This document shows positions 8,858 to 17,724 of a stretch of 64,000 nt of DNA, piece by piece (within the stretch, counting starts at the first letter, position 1; every line of letters begins with the position of its first letter). The notes below the pieces were generated by a model. The model searched no databases and had not been told where the DNA came from. It saw only the letters and a program-made list of their open reading frames with translations. The stretch covers positions 62,001-126,000 of the forward strand of contig NZ_JAAVVW010000002.1 in the NCBI RefSeq assembly GCF_023910625.1. The letters run 5' to 3'. The position numbers were made by a program, and so were the translations under genes. The stretch is from Limnohabitans sp. (GTDB lineage Bacteria; Pseudomonadota; Gammaproteobacteria; Burkholderiales; Burkholderiaceae_C).

Positions 8858-10012
8858 TCATGCACGCGATGGCATGACAACGGCCTTCCAATTGGGGCTG
8901 GAGTTCCATGTATCGCCTTCGCGGCTCGCTTGCCGGATGAAGATCTTTGAATCCACCGATTGACCCTTGCGGAACATCACAAACTCGCTTGGAACGCCAT
9001 CCAGGGAGTTACCCAAGACGGCCGAGGAGAAGGAACAGTGCAAGGCCAAGCCAGCAGCTGAACCCTTGATGCTGTGCACAGGTACGAGGTCTTTTTGTTC
9101 GTCATCCAAAGATGAGATCACGACATTTTCGGCCATGAACTCCATCTTGAGATAGTTACCCTCTTTTCCCGACACCGAAGCAACGCGGTTGATTGCGGCT
9201 GCAAGAGACCTGCGCGAAAGGACGACTTCGATGCCCTCTTCACTTGAACGAGTTTCATCGGTGAACAAACGCTCACACTCTGGGAAGAGGCCCTCAATGA
9301 GGTTCGATACCCAGTACATCTTCTCGGTTTTGAATCCGAGCAGTGTCGTCCCCAGCTTCTCAATGGTGATCACCTCGTCTGGTTCAAACACCGAGATCAT
9401 CGCTTCAGCACAATTGTGCGGAATGATGACGTTCAGGTCATTGTCCAGCGCGTGGTTGGTGATGTTTGCGTGCATTGCAAAGCCATCCGTGGCTTCGAGA
9501 ACCAGTTTCCCATCGCGAGACATCAGGTGGACGCCGCAAAGGAAATACCGCATGTCCTTTGTGGCCATGAAGGTTGTGGCTGACTCCGCTGCAAGGCTCA
9601 GTTCCTGACCCGTGAGAGTCACGATGGTGGATCTCGTCATTTTCCGGTGCCTGTTGGGGAACAGGCCCTCGATGTACGTGGTGGGCTTCTTCAGTAAGAG
9701 GCTTGCACGGGCGTATCGAATACGTGCTCCCCGGTCATCTGACGTGACGGTTAACGCCGTGTCATGTTCCTCGCCCGTCAGCAAGACATTGACCAATGAT
9801 GCGTCAATTTCCGCCTCGCAACTGTTCCCAATGGGTCCAGTGTTTGGTACTTTGACCGAGGCATAGCCGCCGGCAGTGGCCGCCTCTACGCGCAGTCCAT
9901 CGCTATCAACGATAAAGATGGCACTTTTTGCGCCCGTGGCGGTCGTAACGCGCTTGAGCGCCGCTTTGAGTTGGCCTACGGTTGTCACTGTAGGGATGAT
10001 TTTTTGGGTCAT
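8858..10012 (-). CDS. DNA polymerase III beta subunit-like sliding clamp
   Basis: 384 residues resembling DnaN. It has three repeated clamp domains (DGLRVEAATAGGYASV, DGKLVLEATDGFAMH, then MEFMAENVVISS) and a C-terminal WKAVVMPSRA that corresponds to the family's terminal VMPMR-type motif. Chromosomal DnaN is about 370 residues, so the length fits. An extra clamp on a mobile element suggests self-directed replication or repair, as in some phages and plasmids. It is preceded by the shared leader and followed by a strong terminator. Confidence 0.8.
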   Translation of the reverse strand: MTQKIIPTVTTVGQLKAALKRVTTATGAKSAIFIVDSDGLRVEAATAGGYASVKVPNTGPIGNSCEAEIDASLVNVLLTGEEHDTALTVTSDDRGARIRYARASLLLKKPTTYIEGLFPNRHRKMTRSTIVTLTGQELSLAAESATTFMATKDMRYFLCGVHLMSRDGKLVLEATDGFAMHANITNHALDNDLNVIIPHNCAEAMISVFEPDEVITIEKLGTTLLGFKTEKMYWVSNLIEGLFPECERLFTDETRSSEEGIEVVLSRRSLAAAINRVASVSGKEGNYLKMEFMAENVVISSLDDEQKDLVPVHSIKGSAAGLALHCSFSSAVLGNSLDGVPSEFVMFRKGQSVDSKIFIRQASREGDTWNSSPNWKAVVMPSRA

Positions 10013-10015
10013 AAG

Positions 10016-10122
10016 ACTCCTTTCGATGCCCCGACATGGGGTTGTTAAAAAAGGAGCAAGCCTGAGTGGCTTTCTGATGCAAACACAAACGTGTTGACAT
10101 GAGAAAGCCCCCGAGGGGGCCT
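10016..10122 (-). promoter_or_regulatory. Shared RNA leader upstream of the clamp gene
   Basis: Terminator-type hairpin GGCCCCCTCGGGGGC (10105-10122). Its 3' arm GGCTTTCT can instead pair with AGAAAGCC further down, around an inner CAACAC/GTGTTG hairpin. CTCCTTT faces the AAAGGAG Shine-Dalgarno around a CCCC/GGGG hairpin. Structures are read by eye. Confidence 0.6.
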
Positions 10123-10125
10123 GTT

Positions 10126-10188
10126 TTAAATTCGCACGCTGGTGATGTCACCGCACTTGAATTCAGGAAGAACACTCGCCAAATGCAT
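10126..10188 (-). CDS. Possible 20-residue peptide with its own leader
   Basis: A 20-codon frame (MHLASVLPEFKCGDITSVRI) sits between two leader copies. The AAAGG of its leader is 16 bases upstream, farther than ideal. It matches no family I recognise. It may be a genuine small protein, a remnant, or simply spacer between two leaders. Confidence 0.35.
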   Translation of the reverse strand: MHLASVLPEFKCGDITSVRI

Positions 10189-10306
10189 GGCGAAATTGAT
10201 TACCTTTTTTTCCCGCAAATGCGGATGTTGATGAAAGGTGAAGCTGGTGGGCTTTCTTGTGAACTCAGAGCGTGTTCACAAGAAAACCCGCCGAAGCGGG
10301 TTTAGG
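10189..10306 (-). promoter_or_regulatory. Shared RNA leader upstream of the 20-codon ORF
   Basis: Terminator hairpin AACCCGCTTCGGCGGGTT at 10284-10303, competing GGTTTTCTTGTGAAC / GTTCACAAGAAAGCC pairing, then CCTTTCATCAACATCC and an inner CCGCATTTGCGG hairpin before AAAGG. Confidence 0.6.
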
Positions 10307-10338
10307 GTTTCAAGCTCTCAAGAAGCTTGATGGTTTGA

Positions 10339-11007
10339 TCATTCAAAGGATCGCACCAAACGAGCCGTGTAGCTGTTGTTGCAGTATTCGCTGGTTTCCC
10401 TGCCGTCCTGAAAATTGAAGCAAGCGGCGTAGAACTCATCACCTTTCTCTTGTGATGATGACCAGAAGATGCCGGCCTTCGGTGCGTTTTCGTGACCGAA
10501 AATGCTTTTCAGCTCATCAATCGTTGGCAGTCGCCAATTCGAGTGACCGAACCCAAGGGCCGGATCTGTGTTGACCTTTGCGATCAACTCGGATGTATCA
10601 CCATCACCAGTTCCCCCCGAGCCTGCCCAATTGGTGAGATTGTTCTCCCCTTCGTCAGGTAAAACAAGCCATTGAAGATCGGGTGTTTCGACAACGCATG
10701 GCTTATGCGCTTGCGGTTCATGGATCGTGATGTGCCGGGGCTCATTAATTTCGGCCCCCTCTTCTGAAGGCACCCAAATCCATGCGCTGACCCATGCACC
10801 ATTCTCCGACGCTGCAATCAAAGGCTCATCGTCAATTTCCAGTTCGTCATTGACCTGGGCCCTTGCGATTGCGATGGCGCCAGCATGATTAATGCGGTCC
10901 TCATCGATCCTTGTGAGTACATTGGAGAGTTCGCGGACAGCGGCCGCGAGATCGCCCTTCTCCCAGTTTTTGACCACTTCGCGAGCGGCCGATTCAATAA
11001 TGAGCAT
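10339..11007 (-). CDS. DUF1566 (Lcl-type lectin fold) protein, paralogue 1
   Basis: 222 residues without a signal peptide. The C-terminal 110 residues carry the DUF1566 pattern: WLVLPDEGENNLTNW, then NWRLPTIDELKSIFG, IFWSSSQ and a final ARLVRSFE. This fold is used as a ligand-binding display scaffold in other systems. It is the most divergent of three paralogues here, and its 3' end lacks the repeated flank of the other two. It lies 11 bp downstream of the 86-residue gene with only a plain Shine-Dalgarno (GAAAGGA), so the two probably form an operon. Confidence 0.7.
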   Translation of the reverse strand: MLIIESAAREVVKNWEKGDLAAAVRELSNVLTRIDEDRINHAGAIAIARAQVNDELEIDDEPLIAASENGAWVSAWIWVPSEEGAEINEPRHITIHEPQAHKPCVVETPDLQWLVLPDEGENNLTNWAGSGGTGDGDTSELIAKVNTDPALGFGHSNWRLPTIDELKSIFGHENAPKAGIFWSSSQEKGDEFYAACFNFQDGRETSEYCNNSYTARLVRSFE

Positions 11008-11018
11008 GGCTCATCCTT

Positions 11019-11279
11019 TCAAAAAATATGAAGTTTTGCTTTACCCAGCAGCGTGAGGGTTGAGAACGCGGGCTGGTGATCGAATGCTTTCCGTAGCATG
11101 GCCTTACTCAATTGCGCGGGGTAACCGAGTTCCTTAAGTTTGGTGTGGTACGGAGTAGCGATGTCCAGCAGTTCTCGTTGCATGGACTGGGTTGGGGCCT
11201 GATTTCTCAGGTGTTTTGATTTGCGTACGAACTCACTGAGGATGGTGTCCTCAATGGTTGTCGTTGTTGCTGTGCTCAT
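11019..11279 (-). CDS. Conserved-looking small protein, 86 residues
   Basis: Starts MSTATTTTIEDTILSEFVRK after a leader-borne GAAAGGC. It is helical and charged with no family signature I recognise. Longer in-frame starts up to 11360 run through the leader and are unlikely. It is co-transcribed with the downstream DUF1566 gene. Confidence 0.6.
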   Translation of the reverse strand: MSTATTTTIEDTILSEFVRKSKHLRNQAPTQSMQRELLDIATPYHTKLKELGYPAQLSKAMLRKAFDHQPAFSTLTLLGKAKLHIF

Positions 11280-11393
11280 TGATGCCTTTCGTGAGCCCAG
11301 TCGGGCGTTTAAGAAAAGGCGCAAGCCGTGTGGGCTTTCTGCTGGACTGATGCTCATCACAATCCAGTAGAAAGCCCCCTTGTGAGGGGCTTG
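11280..11393 (-). promoter_or_regulatory. Shared RNA leader upstream of the 86-residue gene
   Basis: Terminator hairpin AGCCCCTCACAAGGGGGCTT (11372-11392). GGGCTTTCTACTGGA can alternatively pair with TCCAGCAGAAAGCCC. GCCTTTT faces AAAGGC around a GCCC/GGGC hairpin. Confidence 0.6.
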
Positions 11394-11402
11394 GAGCGGT
11401 TT

Positions 11403-12470
11403 TTAAACCGTCTGTGTCTCGGCTTGTGATTTCTTCAAACGTCTCAGTTTGAAGGCCCCAATGTCGCCTTGATTCCAAAGATCATCCCAATCGATGCCCT
11501 GGGTGTCCGGGATCTTGATGATCGCCTTGATACCTGCTTCGACGGCTCTTTCTTTGAGAATCTTGGCGTGATGCAGTCCTGGCCGCAGGCCTGTCTTGGG
11601 GTTCACTGCATCGTGGTCAGAGGCGATGAGAATCGCCTTTGTGCCCATCGGCCACTTAAATTTAGCCAAGTTGCCGCAGCTGATAGCGGCATAGACCGGA
11701 TAACGGTTTTTGCAAGCCATGACCCACGCGAGACCTGATTCGATGCCCTCTGTGACGATGACAAGTGCTCCAGTTGCGGTGTTGAGTTGGATTGATTCGC
11801 CGCCAATCTTCTCCACCGTAGCCGGCATCAGTTTTTTAACCTGATCCGGGCTTACTCCCGCTTTCTGTCCCGTGCTGCTCAGGTAGGTCCTGTGCAACGT
11901 GACTACGTGACTGGGCGATGAGGCATCCACCACCCGCGAAAGCAGACATGGCAAACGCGACTTTTTCGCGGTCTCGCTGTCAAAGTGAAACAACTCATCC
12001 CTGAAACGGAATGATGATGCAAGCCAGGACAGATTCAGCCCCACTACCCTGTTTTGAAGGTACAGCTGAGCAGGAGTGTCAATGATTGCTTTGGCTTTGC
12101 ACCAAGCACGTTTAAGGCCGTCTCTGGCCTTCTCAATCTGCTGAGGTGTTTTGACATCGGGTTCAACCGGTTTGGCTCGTCGAAACTCTGGCTGGTGTTT
12201 AGTCCCGCCAATAGCTCCGCGAATCAGTTGAATTGCTCCGCGAACATCTGTGCCATTGACCTTGGCGACCAAAGAGACGCCGTCGCCGGCACCGCAGTGG
12301 TTACAGATCCACGTCCCTCTTCCCGCTTTGTTGTCAAAGCGGAACCGGGTTTTCCCGCCGCCCTCAATCGGGCATGGCCCGGATCGCTTGGGATTTTCAA
12401 TGAGTGCTGGCTCTACCCCAAGCATTGGCAGCACGCGGTGCCAGTCAAGCTCTGCGAAGTTGATTTCCAT
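11403..12470 (-). CDS. Toprim primase-like protein with N-terminal zinc finger
   Basis: 355 residues. The N-terminus has a CHC2/P4-type zinc motif (CPIEGGGKTRFRFDN ... WICNHCGAGDG), followed by a Toprim-like domain with VTEGIESGLAWVMA and ILIASDHDAVN. This matches the primase halves of phage P4-type alpha proteins, without the helicase. It probably primes element DNA synthesis. SSB is the next gene upstream, and the clamp gene is in the same array. Confidence 0.78.
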   Translation of the reverse strand: MEINFAELDWHRVLPMLGVEPALIENPKRSGPCPIEGGGKTRFRFDNKAGRGTWICNHCGAGDGVSLVAKVNGTDVRGAIQLIRGAIGGTKHQPEFRRAKPVEPDVKTPQQIEKARDGLKRAWCKAKAIIDTPAQLYLQNRVVGLNLSWLASSFRFRDELFHFDSETAKKSRLPCLLSRVVDASSPSHVVTLHRTYLSSTGQKAGVSPDQVKKLMPATVEKIGGESIQLNTATGALVIVTEGIESGLAWVMACKNRYPVYAAISCGNLAKFKWPMGTKAILIASDHDAVNPKTGLRPGLHHAKILKERAVEAGIKAIIKIPDTQGIDWDDLWNQGDIGAFKLRRLKKSQAETQTV

Positions 12471-12583
12471 GTGGTTCCTTTCCGCAATTGCGGGTTGATA
12501 AAAACCACTAAGCGATCAGGAAAATCGCTTGCTGCTGAGCCCTGCAATGCAAGGCATCAGGAGCAAGCCCCCTGGGGGACTTG
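12471..12583 (-). promoter_or_regulatory. Shared RNA leader upstream of the primase gene
   Basis: Terminator hairpin AGTCCCCCAGGGGGCTTG, with GCTTGCTCCTGA alternatively pairing to TCAGCAGCAAGC. GTGGTT faces AACCAC flanking the GAAAGG Shine-Dalgarno around the palindrome CCGCAATTGCGG. Pairing segments differ from other leaders but pairing is kept. Confidence 0.6.
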
Positions 12584-12585
12584 GG

Positions 12586-12613
12586 AGCGCCCAAATATGA
12601 GCGCTCCTTTTTT
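12586..12613 (-). terminator. Hairpin after ssb
   Basis: GGAGCGC and GCGCTCC arms around an AT-rich loop directly after the ssb stop. No clear T-run follows, so termination may be weak. Confidence 0.45.
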
Positions 12614-12615
12614 GA

Positions 12616-13173
12616 TCAAATTGACAAAGCAAAAGCTCGTCGCTTCATTGGGTCAGCGAAGGGGATGTCATCGTCCAGGTCCATGTCGTCAAAACCACCG
12701 CCTCCACCCGCTGCACGGGGTGCAGGTTGTTGAGGGGCACGATTTTGATAACCGCCTTGCGATGGCTGTCCCTGTGCAGGCGCGTTACCTTGCGGTTGCG
12801 CATTCTGACGAGGCTGGCCGCCAGCAGAATCACCGGAATCACGACCGCCGAGCAATTGAAGCTCGGTGGCCACGATGTCGCAGGTATTCTTTTCAACCCC
12901 TGATTGGTCGGTGTACTTGCCGTATTTCAGACGACCTTCGACGTAAACAGGTTTGCCCTTTTTGACGTACTCGCCGGCGATTTCTGCCAAGCGGTCATAA
13001 AAGACGATGCGGTGCCACTGCGTGTCTTCAATGACCTCTCCAGTGGCTTTGTTCTTGCGTCGACTGGTGGTGGCGACACTGATGTTGGCAACAGCCCGAC
13101 CGTCGGGCAGATAGCGAACTTCTGGATCGCGACCGCAATTGCCGATGATTTGGACTTTGTTTAAAGATGCCAT
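12616..13173 (-). CDS. ssb: Single-stranded DNA-binding protein
   Basis: 185 residues with an OB fold opening [21 protein letters not shown] and the [14 protein letters not shown] segment, a Gln/Gly/Pro-rich linker and an acidic DDDIPF tip. Unusually, the tip is followed by 13 more residues ([13 protein letters not shown]), whereas SSB proteins normally end at the Phe of that tip. It coats ssDNA and recruits partners through the tip. Its upstream region has a weaker hairpin (GAAGGGC/GGCCTTTC) and lacks the full leader. Confidence 0.93.
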   Translation of the reverse strand: MASLNKVQIIGNCGRDPEVRYLPDGRAVANISVATTSRRKNKATGEVIEDTQWHRIVFYDRLAEIAGEYVKKGKPVYVEGRLKYGKYTDQSGVEKNTCDIVATELQLLGGRDSGDSAGGQPRQNAQPQGNAPAQGQPSQGGYQNRAPQQPAPRAAGGGGGFDDMDLDDDIPFADPMKRRAFALSI

Positions 13174-13266
13174 GATTTTTTCTCCTGAAGGAATGATTAG
13201 GGTTTTTAGGCCCGAGAGGTGAATGAATGAAAGGCCTTAGAGCCCTTCATTTGGTTTAGAGGAATT

Positions 13267-14265
13267 TCAAGCTGGGAAAACGCCGTAACAGTTACGGTGC
13301 GACTTTTTCCACTGCCCGTCTTCCTTGACGTCGACGGTCTGCTTTCCATAGGAAACAATCTGTACCCGGTCGCCAGACTTAAAAGCATCTGTGCCGGTGA
13401 ACTTTGATTCCAGGTCCACGCCAGTGAAGGCGACTTCCTGGCCGTTTTCTTTTCGCAAGCGAACCGTAAAACTCGAATATGCGGGTCGACCACCCTTGGA
13501 CGGGTAGTCGCGCATTTCGGCAAACATGACGCGTCCGATGTCACCCTTGGACTTATCGACCGCATTCGCAGTCGAATCGTTGGGCTTCATGCGCTGAGAC
13601 TCCATGGGGGCGTCTTGCTTTGGTGGAGGGCGTGAACTCGCAGGCTGTTCAACACAGGCCTTTTGCTCGTTTTCAGGGGCTTGCTGATGTGAGCTGCTGT
13701 CATCCTTGGCTAACGGCACTGCAGGCGGCTGCTCTTGGGCATCGTCAGTTGCTGGAATGATCTGGCCGGTTGGCGAGACTGCGATCCAGGGGACGGTTTC
13801 TTTGAACACACCCTGGTCGAACTGTCGCAGCGTGTAACGCAACGCAGATCCCAGGTCGTTCTCCATGCCTAACGCACAGAGTTCACCTGGAACTATGATG
13901 CTCAGCTCGATGGGCCCAACGAATCCATTTTCGTCAATATGGCGGATGAAACGACGGAATTCACCATCGTTACATCTTGCGATATTGAGCAGATTCTTTG
14001 GATCAAGCGGATGCTGAACAAAGTCCTCCACAGCTGCTGGTGTCGATGCTGTTGAATAGCCCAATTCCGACTTCCCGTAAAAAATTTCTACGAGTGGAAT
14101 CGTCAATTTTGGCCAAACCGTTTGAAGTGATTCGACGCCAATGATGATGCCAACGAAAAAGCATGGAAGACCAATTGGGGACGTGATGATTCCCCAAAAT
14201 ATCCACGCAAGTGGAGGCGGGTCTTTACTGAAATCTGGCCCAATTGCCAGGTTAGGTTTTTGCAT
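13267..14265 (-). CDS. Membrane protein with C-terminal HRN-type domain
   Basis: 332 residues from MQKPNLAIGPDF. A hydrophobic hairpin lies at about residues 18-50 (WIFWGIITSPIGLPCFFVGIIIG), then a globular part, a Pro/Gln-rich linker, and a C-terminal 95-residue domain (SSFTVRLRKENGQEVAF, GVDLESKF, KKSHRNCYGV). That last domain resembles the small C-terminal domain of some plasmid relaxases and TraC-like primases; this is a weak match made by eye. The start is set by the leader-borne AAAGGA and GGAG. Confidence 0.6.
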   Translation of the reverse strand: MQKPNLAIGPDFSKDPPPLAWIFWGIITSPIGLPCFFVGIIIGVESLQTVWPKLTIPLVEIFYGKSELGYSTASTPAAVEDFVQHPLDPKNLLNIARCNDGEFRRFIRHIDENGFVGPIELSIIVPGELCALGMENDLGSALRYTLRQFDQGVFKETVPWIAVSPTGQIIPATDDAQEQPPAVPLAKDDSSSHQQAPENEQKACVEQPASSRPPPKQDAPMESQRMKPNDSTANAVDKSKGDIGRVMFAEMRDYPSKGGRPAYSSFTVRLRKENGQEVAFTGVDLESKFTGTDAFKSGDRVQIVSYGKQTVDVKEDGQWKKSHRNCYGVFPA

Positions 14266-14385
14266 GGTTTTTTCTCCGATTCTTCCTTTAGAAAAAAGGT
14301 GTTGATGAAACGGTGGGCGATATGAAGTCGCTTTCTGATGGGCGCAACGAACGCACATCAGAAAGCGGCTTAGGAGCCGCTTTGG
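14266..14385 (-). promoter_or_regulatory. Shared RNA leader upstream of the 332-residue gene
   Basis: Terminator hairpin AAGCGGCTCCTAAGCCGCTT, with CGCTTTCTGATG alternatively pairing to CATCAGAAAGCG. The loop differs from other leaders (CGC instead of GGC) and both partners change together, which is covariation. CGTTTCATCAACACC precedes the Shine-Dalgarno. Confidence 0.65.
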
Positions 14386-14390
14386 ATTGA

Positions 14391-14615
14391 TCAGTTGAGT
14401 GGCATGGGCTTTTGTTGTCTGCGCCGCTGGAGAAAAATGAATTTCTTGACCATGGCAACGACAAAAGCAACGATCCAGATGGGTCCACCGAAACAGACGC
14501 GAGTTATCACGACCGTTGGCAGCATCATCAAAAAGACAATCGCCGGCACACATCGCGGGCGTGCCCAGCGAAATACGATGGCGATGTAATGAAACAAGCC
14601 TTTTTTGTTCAACAT
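14391..14615 (-). CDS. Small two-helix membrane protein, 74 residues
   Basis: Starts MLNKKGLFHYIAIVF with AAAGGA upstream. Two hydrophobic segments (CVPAIVFLMMLPTVVI and IWIVAFVVAMVKKF) are followed by a basic tail. No known family. Larger in-frame starts run through the leader. Confidence 0.55.
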   Translation of the reverse strand: MLNKKGLFHYIAIVFRWARPRCVPAIVFLMMLPTVVITRVCFGGPIWIVAFVVAMVKKFIFLQRRRQQKPMPLN

Positions 14616-14722
14616 GAGGTTTCCTTTGATAGCCCATAGGGCATAGATGGCCCCGGAGGGGGATGGAGTTTTTTGGGGACTGGGTCTTGCAACCAAAAAT
14701 GGTTACAAGATCCGGGCTAGGC
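14616..14722 (-). promoter_or_regulatory. Shared RNA leader variant upstream of the 74-residue gene
   Basis: GGATCTTGTAACCA pairs with TGGTTGCAAGACC. A CCCCCTCCGGGG hairpin and a GCCC/GGGC hairpin precede AAAGGA. A diverged member of the family. Confidence 0.45.
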
Positions 14723-14734
14723 TCTCAGTGCAAG

Positions 14735-15172
14735 TTAATGCATTTGCTGGGAGAGATCGATGTAGTGACGCATCCGAAGGATCAGATTTGCCCGCTCTTC
14801 CGGGTGTTGGGCCACCACGGCTTCAAACATTTGCCGAATCTCTTTTGCAAATGTGTGACTGATGCGCCCACGAATGGATTCGGCATCAGCGTTGACCATG
14901 GCGCAGGCTGTATCGAAGGTGATGTAGGCAGGAGTTGCCCACAAGTCGTAGATCCACATGAACTCTTCCCATGCCTCTCGCCTGACTTGCCCAATGGCCT
15001 GGGATTCGCCCAGATTCTTGAGTTTGGCGAGCGTTTCAGCCGTTTGCTTGAGTAGCATGCCGTCGAAGACGACATCTTCGAGCACTCTTTCAGACTCATC
15101 GTTAGTGAATGCTGGCGTCTGCATGGGTTGCCCCCTGTAGACGTTCATTTCTTGACCAAATAGGTCTTGCAT
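14735..15172 (-). CDS. Hypothetical protein, 145 residues
   Basis: Starts MQDLFGQEMNVYRG after GGAAAGGAAAGTC. It is helical and acidic with a central EEFMWIYDLWATPAYITFD segment. I do not recognise a family. It lies downstream of the SbcC-like gene with its own leader. Confidence 0.6.
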   Translation of the reverse strand: MQDLFGQEMNVYRGQPMQTPAFTNDESERVLEDVVFDGMLLKQTAETLAKLKNLGESQAIGQVRREAWEEFMWIYDLWATPAYITFDTACAMVNADAESIRGRISHTFAKEIRQMFEAVVAQHPEERANLILRMRHYIDLSQQMH

Positions 15173-15285
15173 GACTTTCCTTTCCCGACTTAGCGGAGTT
15201 GAATAGCCGTGCAGGGTTTCAACCCTTCCAGGAGTCCTCGCCTTGAGGGCTCTTGGAAGGGCTGCAAGCAGCCCCTCGTTTTATT
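15173..15285 (-). promoter_or_regulatory. Shared RNA leader variant upstream of the 145-residue gene
   Basis: GGGCTGCTTGCAGCCC terminator-type hairpin. Its 3' arm CCCTTCCA can alternatively pair with TGGAAGGG 30 nt downstream. The sequence differs completely from other leaders, but the mutually exclusive arrangement is the same. Confidence 0.55.
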
Positions 15286-15288
15286 GTT

Positions 15289-17724
15289 TTAGATCTTCGA
15301 GACGTCAATGACCGCGTCACACATACCCAGAAGCTCTGGGGTCTGAGTGATCAGGTATTCGCGCTCGTAGCCACCACGCTCAATCACCGCACGCTTCATC
15401 GCCATGTACTGGCGTTTGCGACTGGGATCGAGTGGTCCGTCGGACTCGTCGGAGAACAAAGTCGATGCACGTGTGTCGCTGACCTGGGCCATGTAGAGTG
15501 CAATGGCTCGCACCAGACACTCATTGATCCAGACCTTCTCGCCACCCGACATCATCTCCAAGAACTTCGTCTCGCCGCGTTCGTTGTCTTCAACCTGGAT
15601 TCGGAAAGTTTCCTTGGCTACGCCGGCTTGCGTGTCTTGCTGAGTGACCAGCGAGAGCGCAAACCGACCGCCGTAGCAGTCTTCCAGGAGGTTGTTGGCA
15701 ATGGACGCAATGGCAGGACCAGCATCGTCGATGGACATAGCGATGATCCCGTCGGTTCCCAAGGCCTTGACGAGCAAGACCCAGTGAGCGATTTCCGCAG
15801 CAAGCGCTTCACAGCGCCTGCGTTGCTGGGCCACTACCTCACGACTGAGCCCAGCTTGATGCAGCTTGGCTTGGGCGTGGGCAATGTCCTGACCGCGAGC
15901 GGACAGATCGGCTTGGGTCTTCTCGATATCGGCACGCAAACGTGTCTTTTGGTCGGTGAGGACATTCACGTCGTCGCTTTGCGAGATCGCTGGCAACGTA
16001 ATGCGAATGCGCTCAAGGCCTTCCAATGCATTTGCGTGAGTGGTATTGATGTGCTTGATTTGCACGGCAATCTCACTGTCCACGGCGTTCAGCTTGGCTT
16101 GAGCTTCGCGGACGCGAACCTCTGCCTGGGCCAGATCGTCGAGAGCCGTAGTAAGCCGATCACGTATCGCGGGGATGCTTTCTTGGGCTTGCTTGACCGC
16201 TTCTGCAGCCAAAGCCGTGTTTTGGCACTGCTGCAACTGCACGTCGATCTTGCCGATCTCAGTTCGAATCCCGGTTGCCTCAACTTCGCAGGCCTTGAGC
16301 CGATCAAGCTCCGTGAGTAGCACACTGCGCTGATCAAGCTTTGCGCGATAGCCATCGCGAGCGCCTTGGAGCTTTACCTCGGTATCTGGGATATTTTCTG
16401 CTGCCCCGTTGGCTTGCGTAAGCAGTTTGCAACGACCACTCAAGTCGGTCCCTTGGCAAGGCACCTCACTCAAGAGCTTGGCAGTTTCCTGCGCCGCCAC
16501 AAGTGCGTTGGCCAGATGTTCGCCGTCCTTCTTTGCGTTGGCAAGTTCAGTGGCAAACACCGTGACACCAGACTGCACCGATTCAAGCTTGAGCAACTGC
16601 GGTGTCAACTGATCGAGCCGGCCCTGTTTTGAAGCCTTGTCAGTCTGCAATTGAGGGATGGTACGAACGGCCGCATCTACTTTGGCGAACGTGGCTGCTA
16701 CCTGAGTCAGTCGCTGGAGTTCGTTTTGCAACGAGCCAACAACCTCTCTGGCAGAGCGTTCGCCACTTTGGACAGAGTTGAGTGAGTTGTTGGCCTCACG
16801 GCGCAACTCATCTCGTTTGGCGTCAATCCCGGCCAAAAGGTTTTGGTGGGCGGTGACCGCTTCGTTGAGTTGGCGATTGAAGGCTTCGTGCGCTTGACGA
16901 GCTGCTGCAAGCTGCTCAGCATCTTTACCCGCCGCCGCGATGCGGGCGATGAGTTCGGACTCGCGTGACGTCATTGTTGCCAATTCCGTCTTTGCGATTT
17001 CGCACTGAGCTGAAAGGTCGGCAATGCTCTGAGTGATCACCCCCTCGTCGGGTATGTTCGCCTCAGTGCGGCTAACCTCATCTTGCATCGCCGAGAGTCG
17101 CGGCTTGAGGGCCTTGACGATCTCGTTGGCCTTTCCCGAAAGTTCGGATGACCTGTTGGCGCCAATCATATCAGCGATCAGACGTTTTACGTCACTCGCC
17201 GACATGTTTCCGATTGGCTCTTTCCCCTGTGCGCTGAACTGCGCTTGGAAAAAGACTTCGGGTTTTCCGAGGACCGCCTCGATGGCCCCATCGTAGGTGT
17301 CGGTCTTGCCGTCTGACTGAGCGCCTGTTTTGAGATCTGTCCAAGGTGTTGTCGCACCATTGGCATCGACCACATAGAGGTAAGCCTCTGTCTTTTTGGT
17401 TTTGGCCGTTGAGCGAAACCGCAAAACGCTTTGGTACCGAACACCACAGTGCTCCCACAACAACTCCTTTGAGCCCTCGCCGCCTACGATGTGCTCGTAG
17501 TAGGAGAAAGCCGAAGGACTTGGCTTGGATGCCCGGGAAGGCATCAGCCTGTATGGCGTGAGGTTGTCCATGATGGTCGTTTTGCCTGCACCGTTAGGGC
17601 CGGCAATGGCGACGATTTGGGCGTCCATGGGGACCGACTGTTCCAGATCCAGGATGATCTGTTTCTTGCCTTGTCCGCTGGCGATTCCAGCGAAGTTTTC
17701 CAGTGTGAGACGAAGTGGTCTCAT
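15289..17724 (-). CDS. SbcC/Rad50-like SMC-type ATPase
   Basis: 811 residues. Walker A IAGPNGAGKTTIMDN lies near residue 45, followed by long coiled coils with a central hook-like PCQGTDLSGRC (two Cys eight apart rather than CXXC), and a C-terminal signature MMSGGEKVWINE with Walker B-like STLFSDESDGPLD. SbcC/Rad50 works with a Mre11/SbcD nuclease on DNA ends; the likely partner is encoded at 19969-21219. It is shorter than E. coli SbcC (over 1000 residues), closer to phage-type versions. Confidence 0.85.
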   Translation of the reverse strand: MRPLRLTLENFAGIASGQGKKQIILDLEQSVPMDAQIVAIAGPNGAGKTTIMDNLTPYRLMPSRASKPSPSAFSYYEHIVGGEGSKELLWEHCGVRYQSVLRFRSTAKTKKTEAYLYVVDANGATTPWTDLKTGAQSDGKTDTYDGAIEAVLGKPEVFFQAQFSAQGKEPIGNMSASDVKRLIADMIGANRSSELSGKANEIVKALKPRLSAMQDEVSRTEANIPDEGVITQSIADLSAQCEIAKTELATMTSRESELIARIAAAGKDAEQLAAARQAHEAFNRQLNEAVTAHQNLLAGIDAKRDELRREANNSLNSVQSGERSAREVVGSLQNELQRLTQVAATFAKVDAAVRTIPQLQTDKASKQGRLDQLTPQLLKLESVQSGVTVFATELANAKKDGEHLANALVAAQETAKLLSEVPCQGTDLSGRCKLLTQANGAAENIPDTEVKLQGARDGYRAKLDQRSVLLTELDRLKACEVEATGIRTEIGKIDVQLQQCQNTALAAEAVKQAQESIPAIRDRLTTALDDLAQAEVRVREAQAKLNAVDSEIAVQIKHINTTHANALEGLERIRITLPAISQSDDVNVLTDQKTRLRADIEKTQADLSARGQDIAHAQAKLHQAGLSREVVAQQRRRCEALAAEIAHWVLLVKALGTDGIIAMSIDDAGPAIASIANNLLEDCYGGRFALSLVTQQDTQAGVAKETFRIQVEDNERGETKFLEMMSGGEKVWINECLVRAIALYMAQVSDTRASTLFSDESDGPLDPSRKRQYMAMKRAVIERGGYEREYLITQTPELLGMCDAVIDVSKI

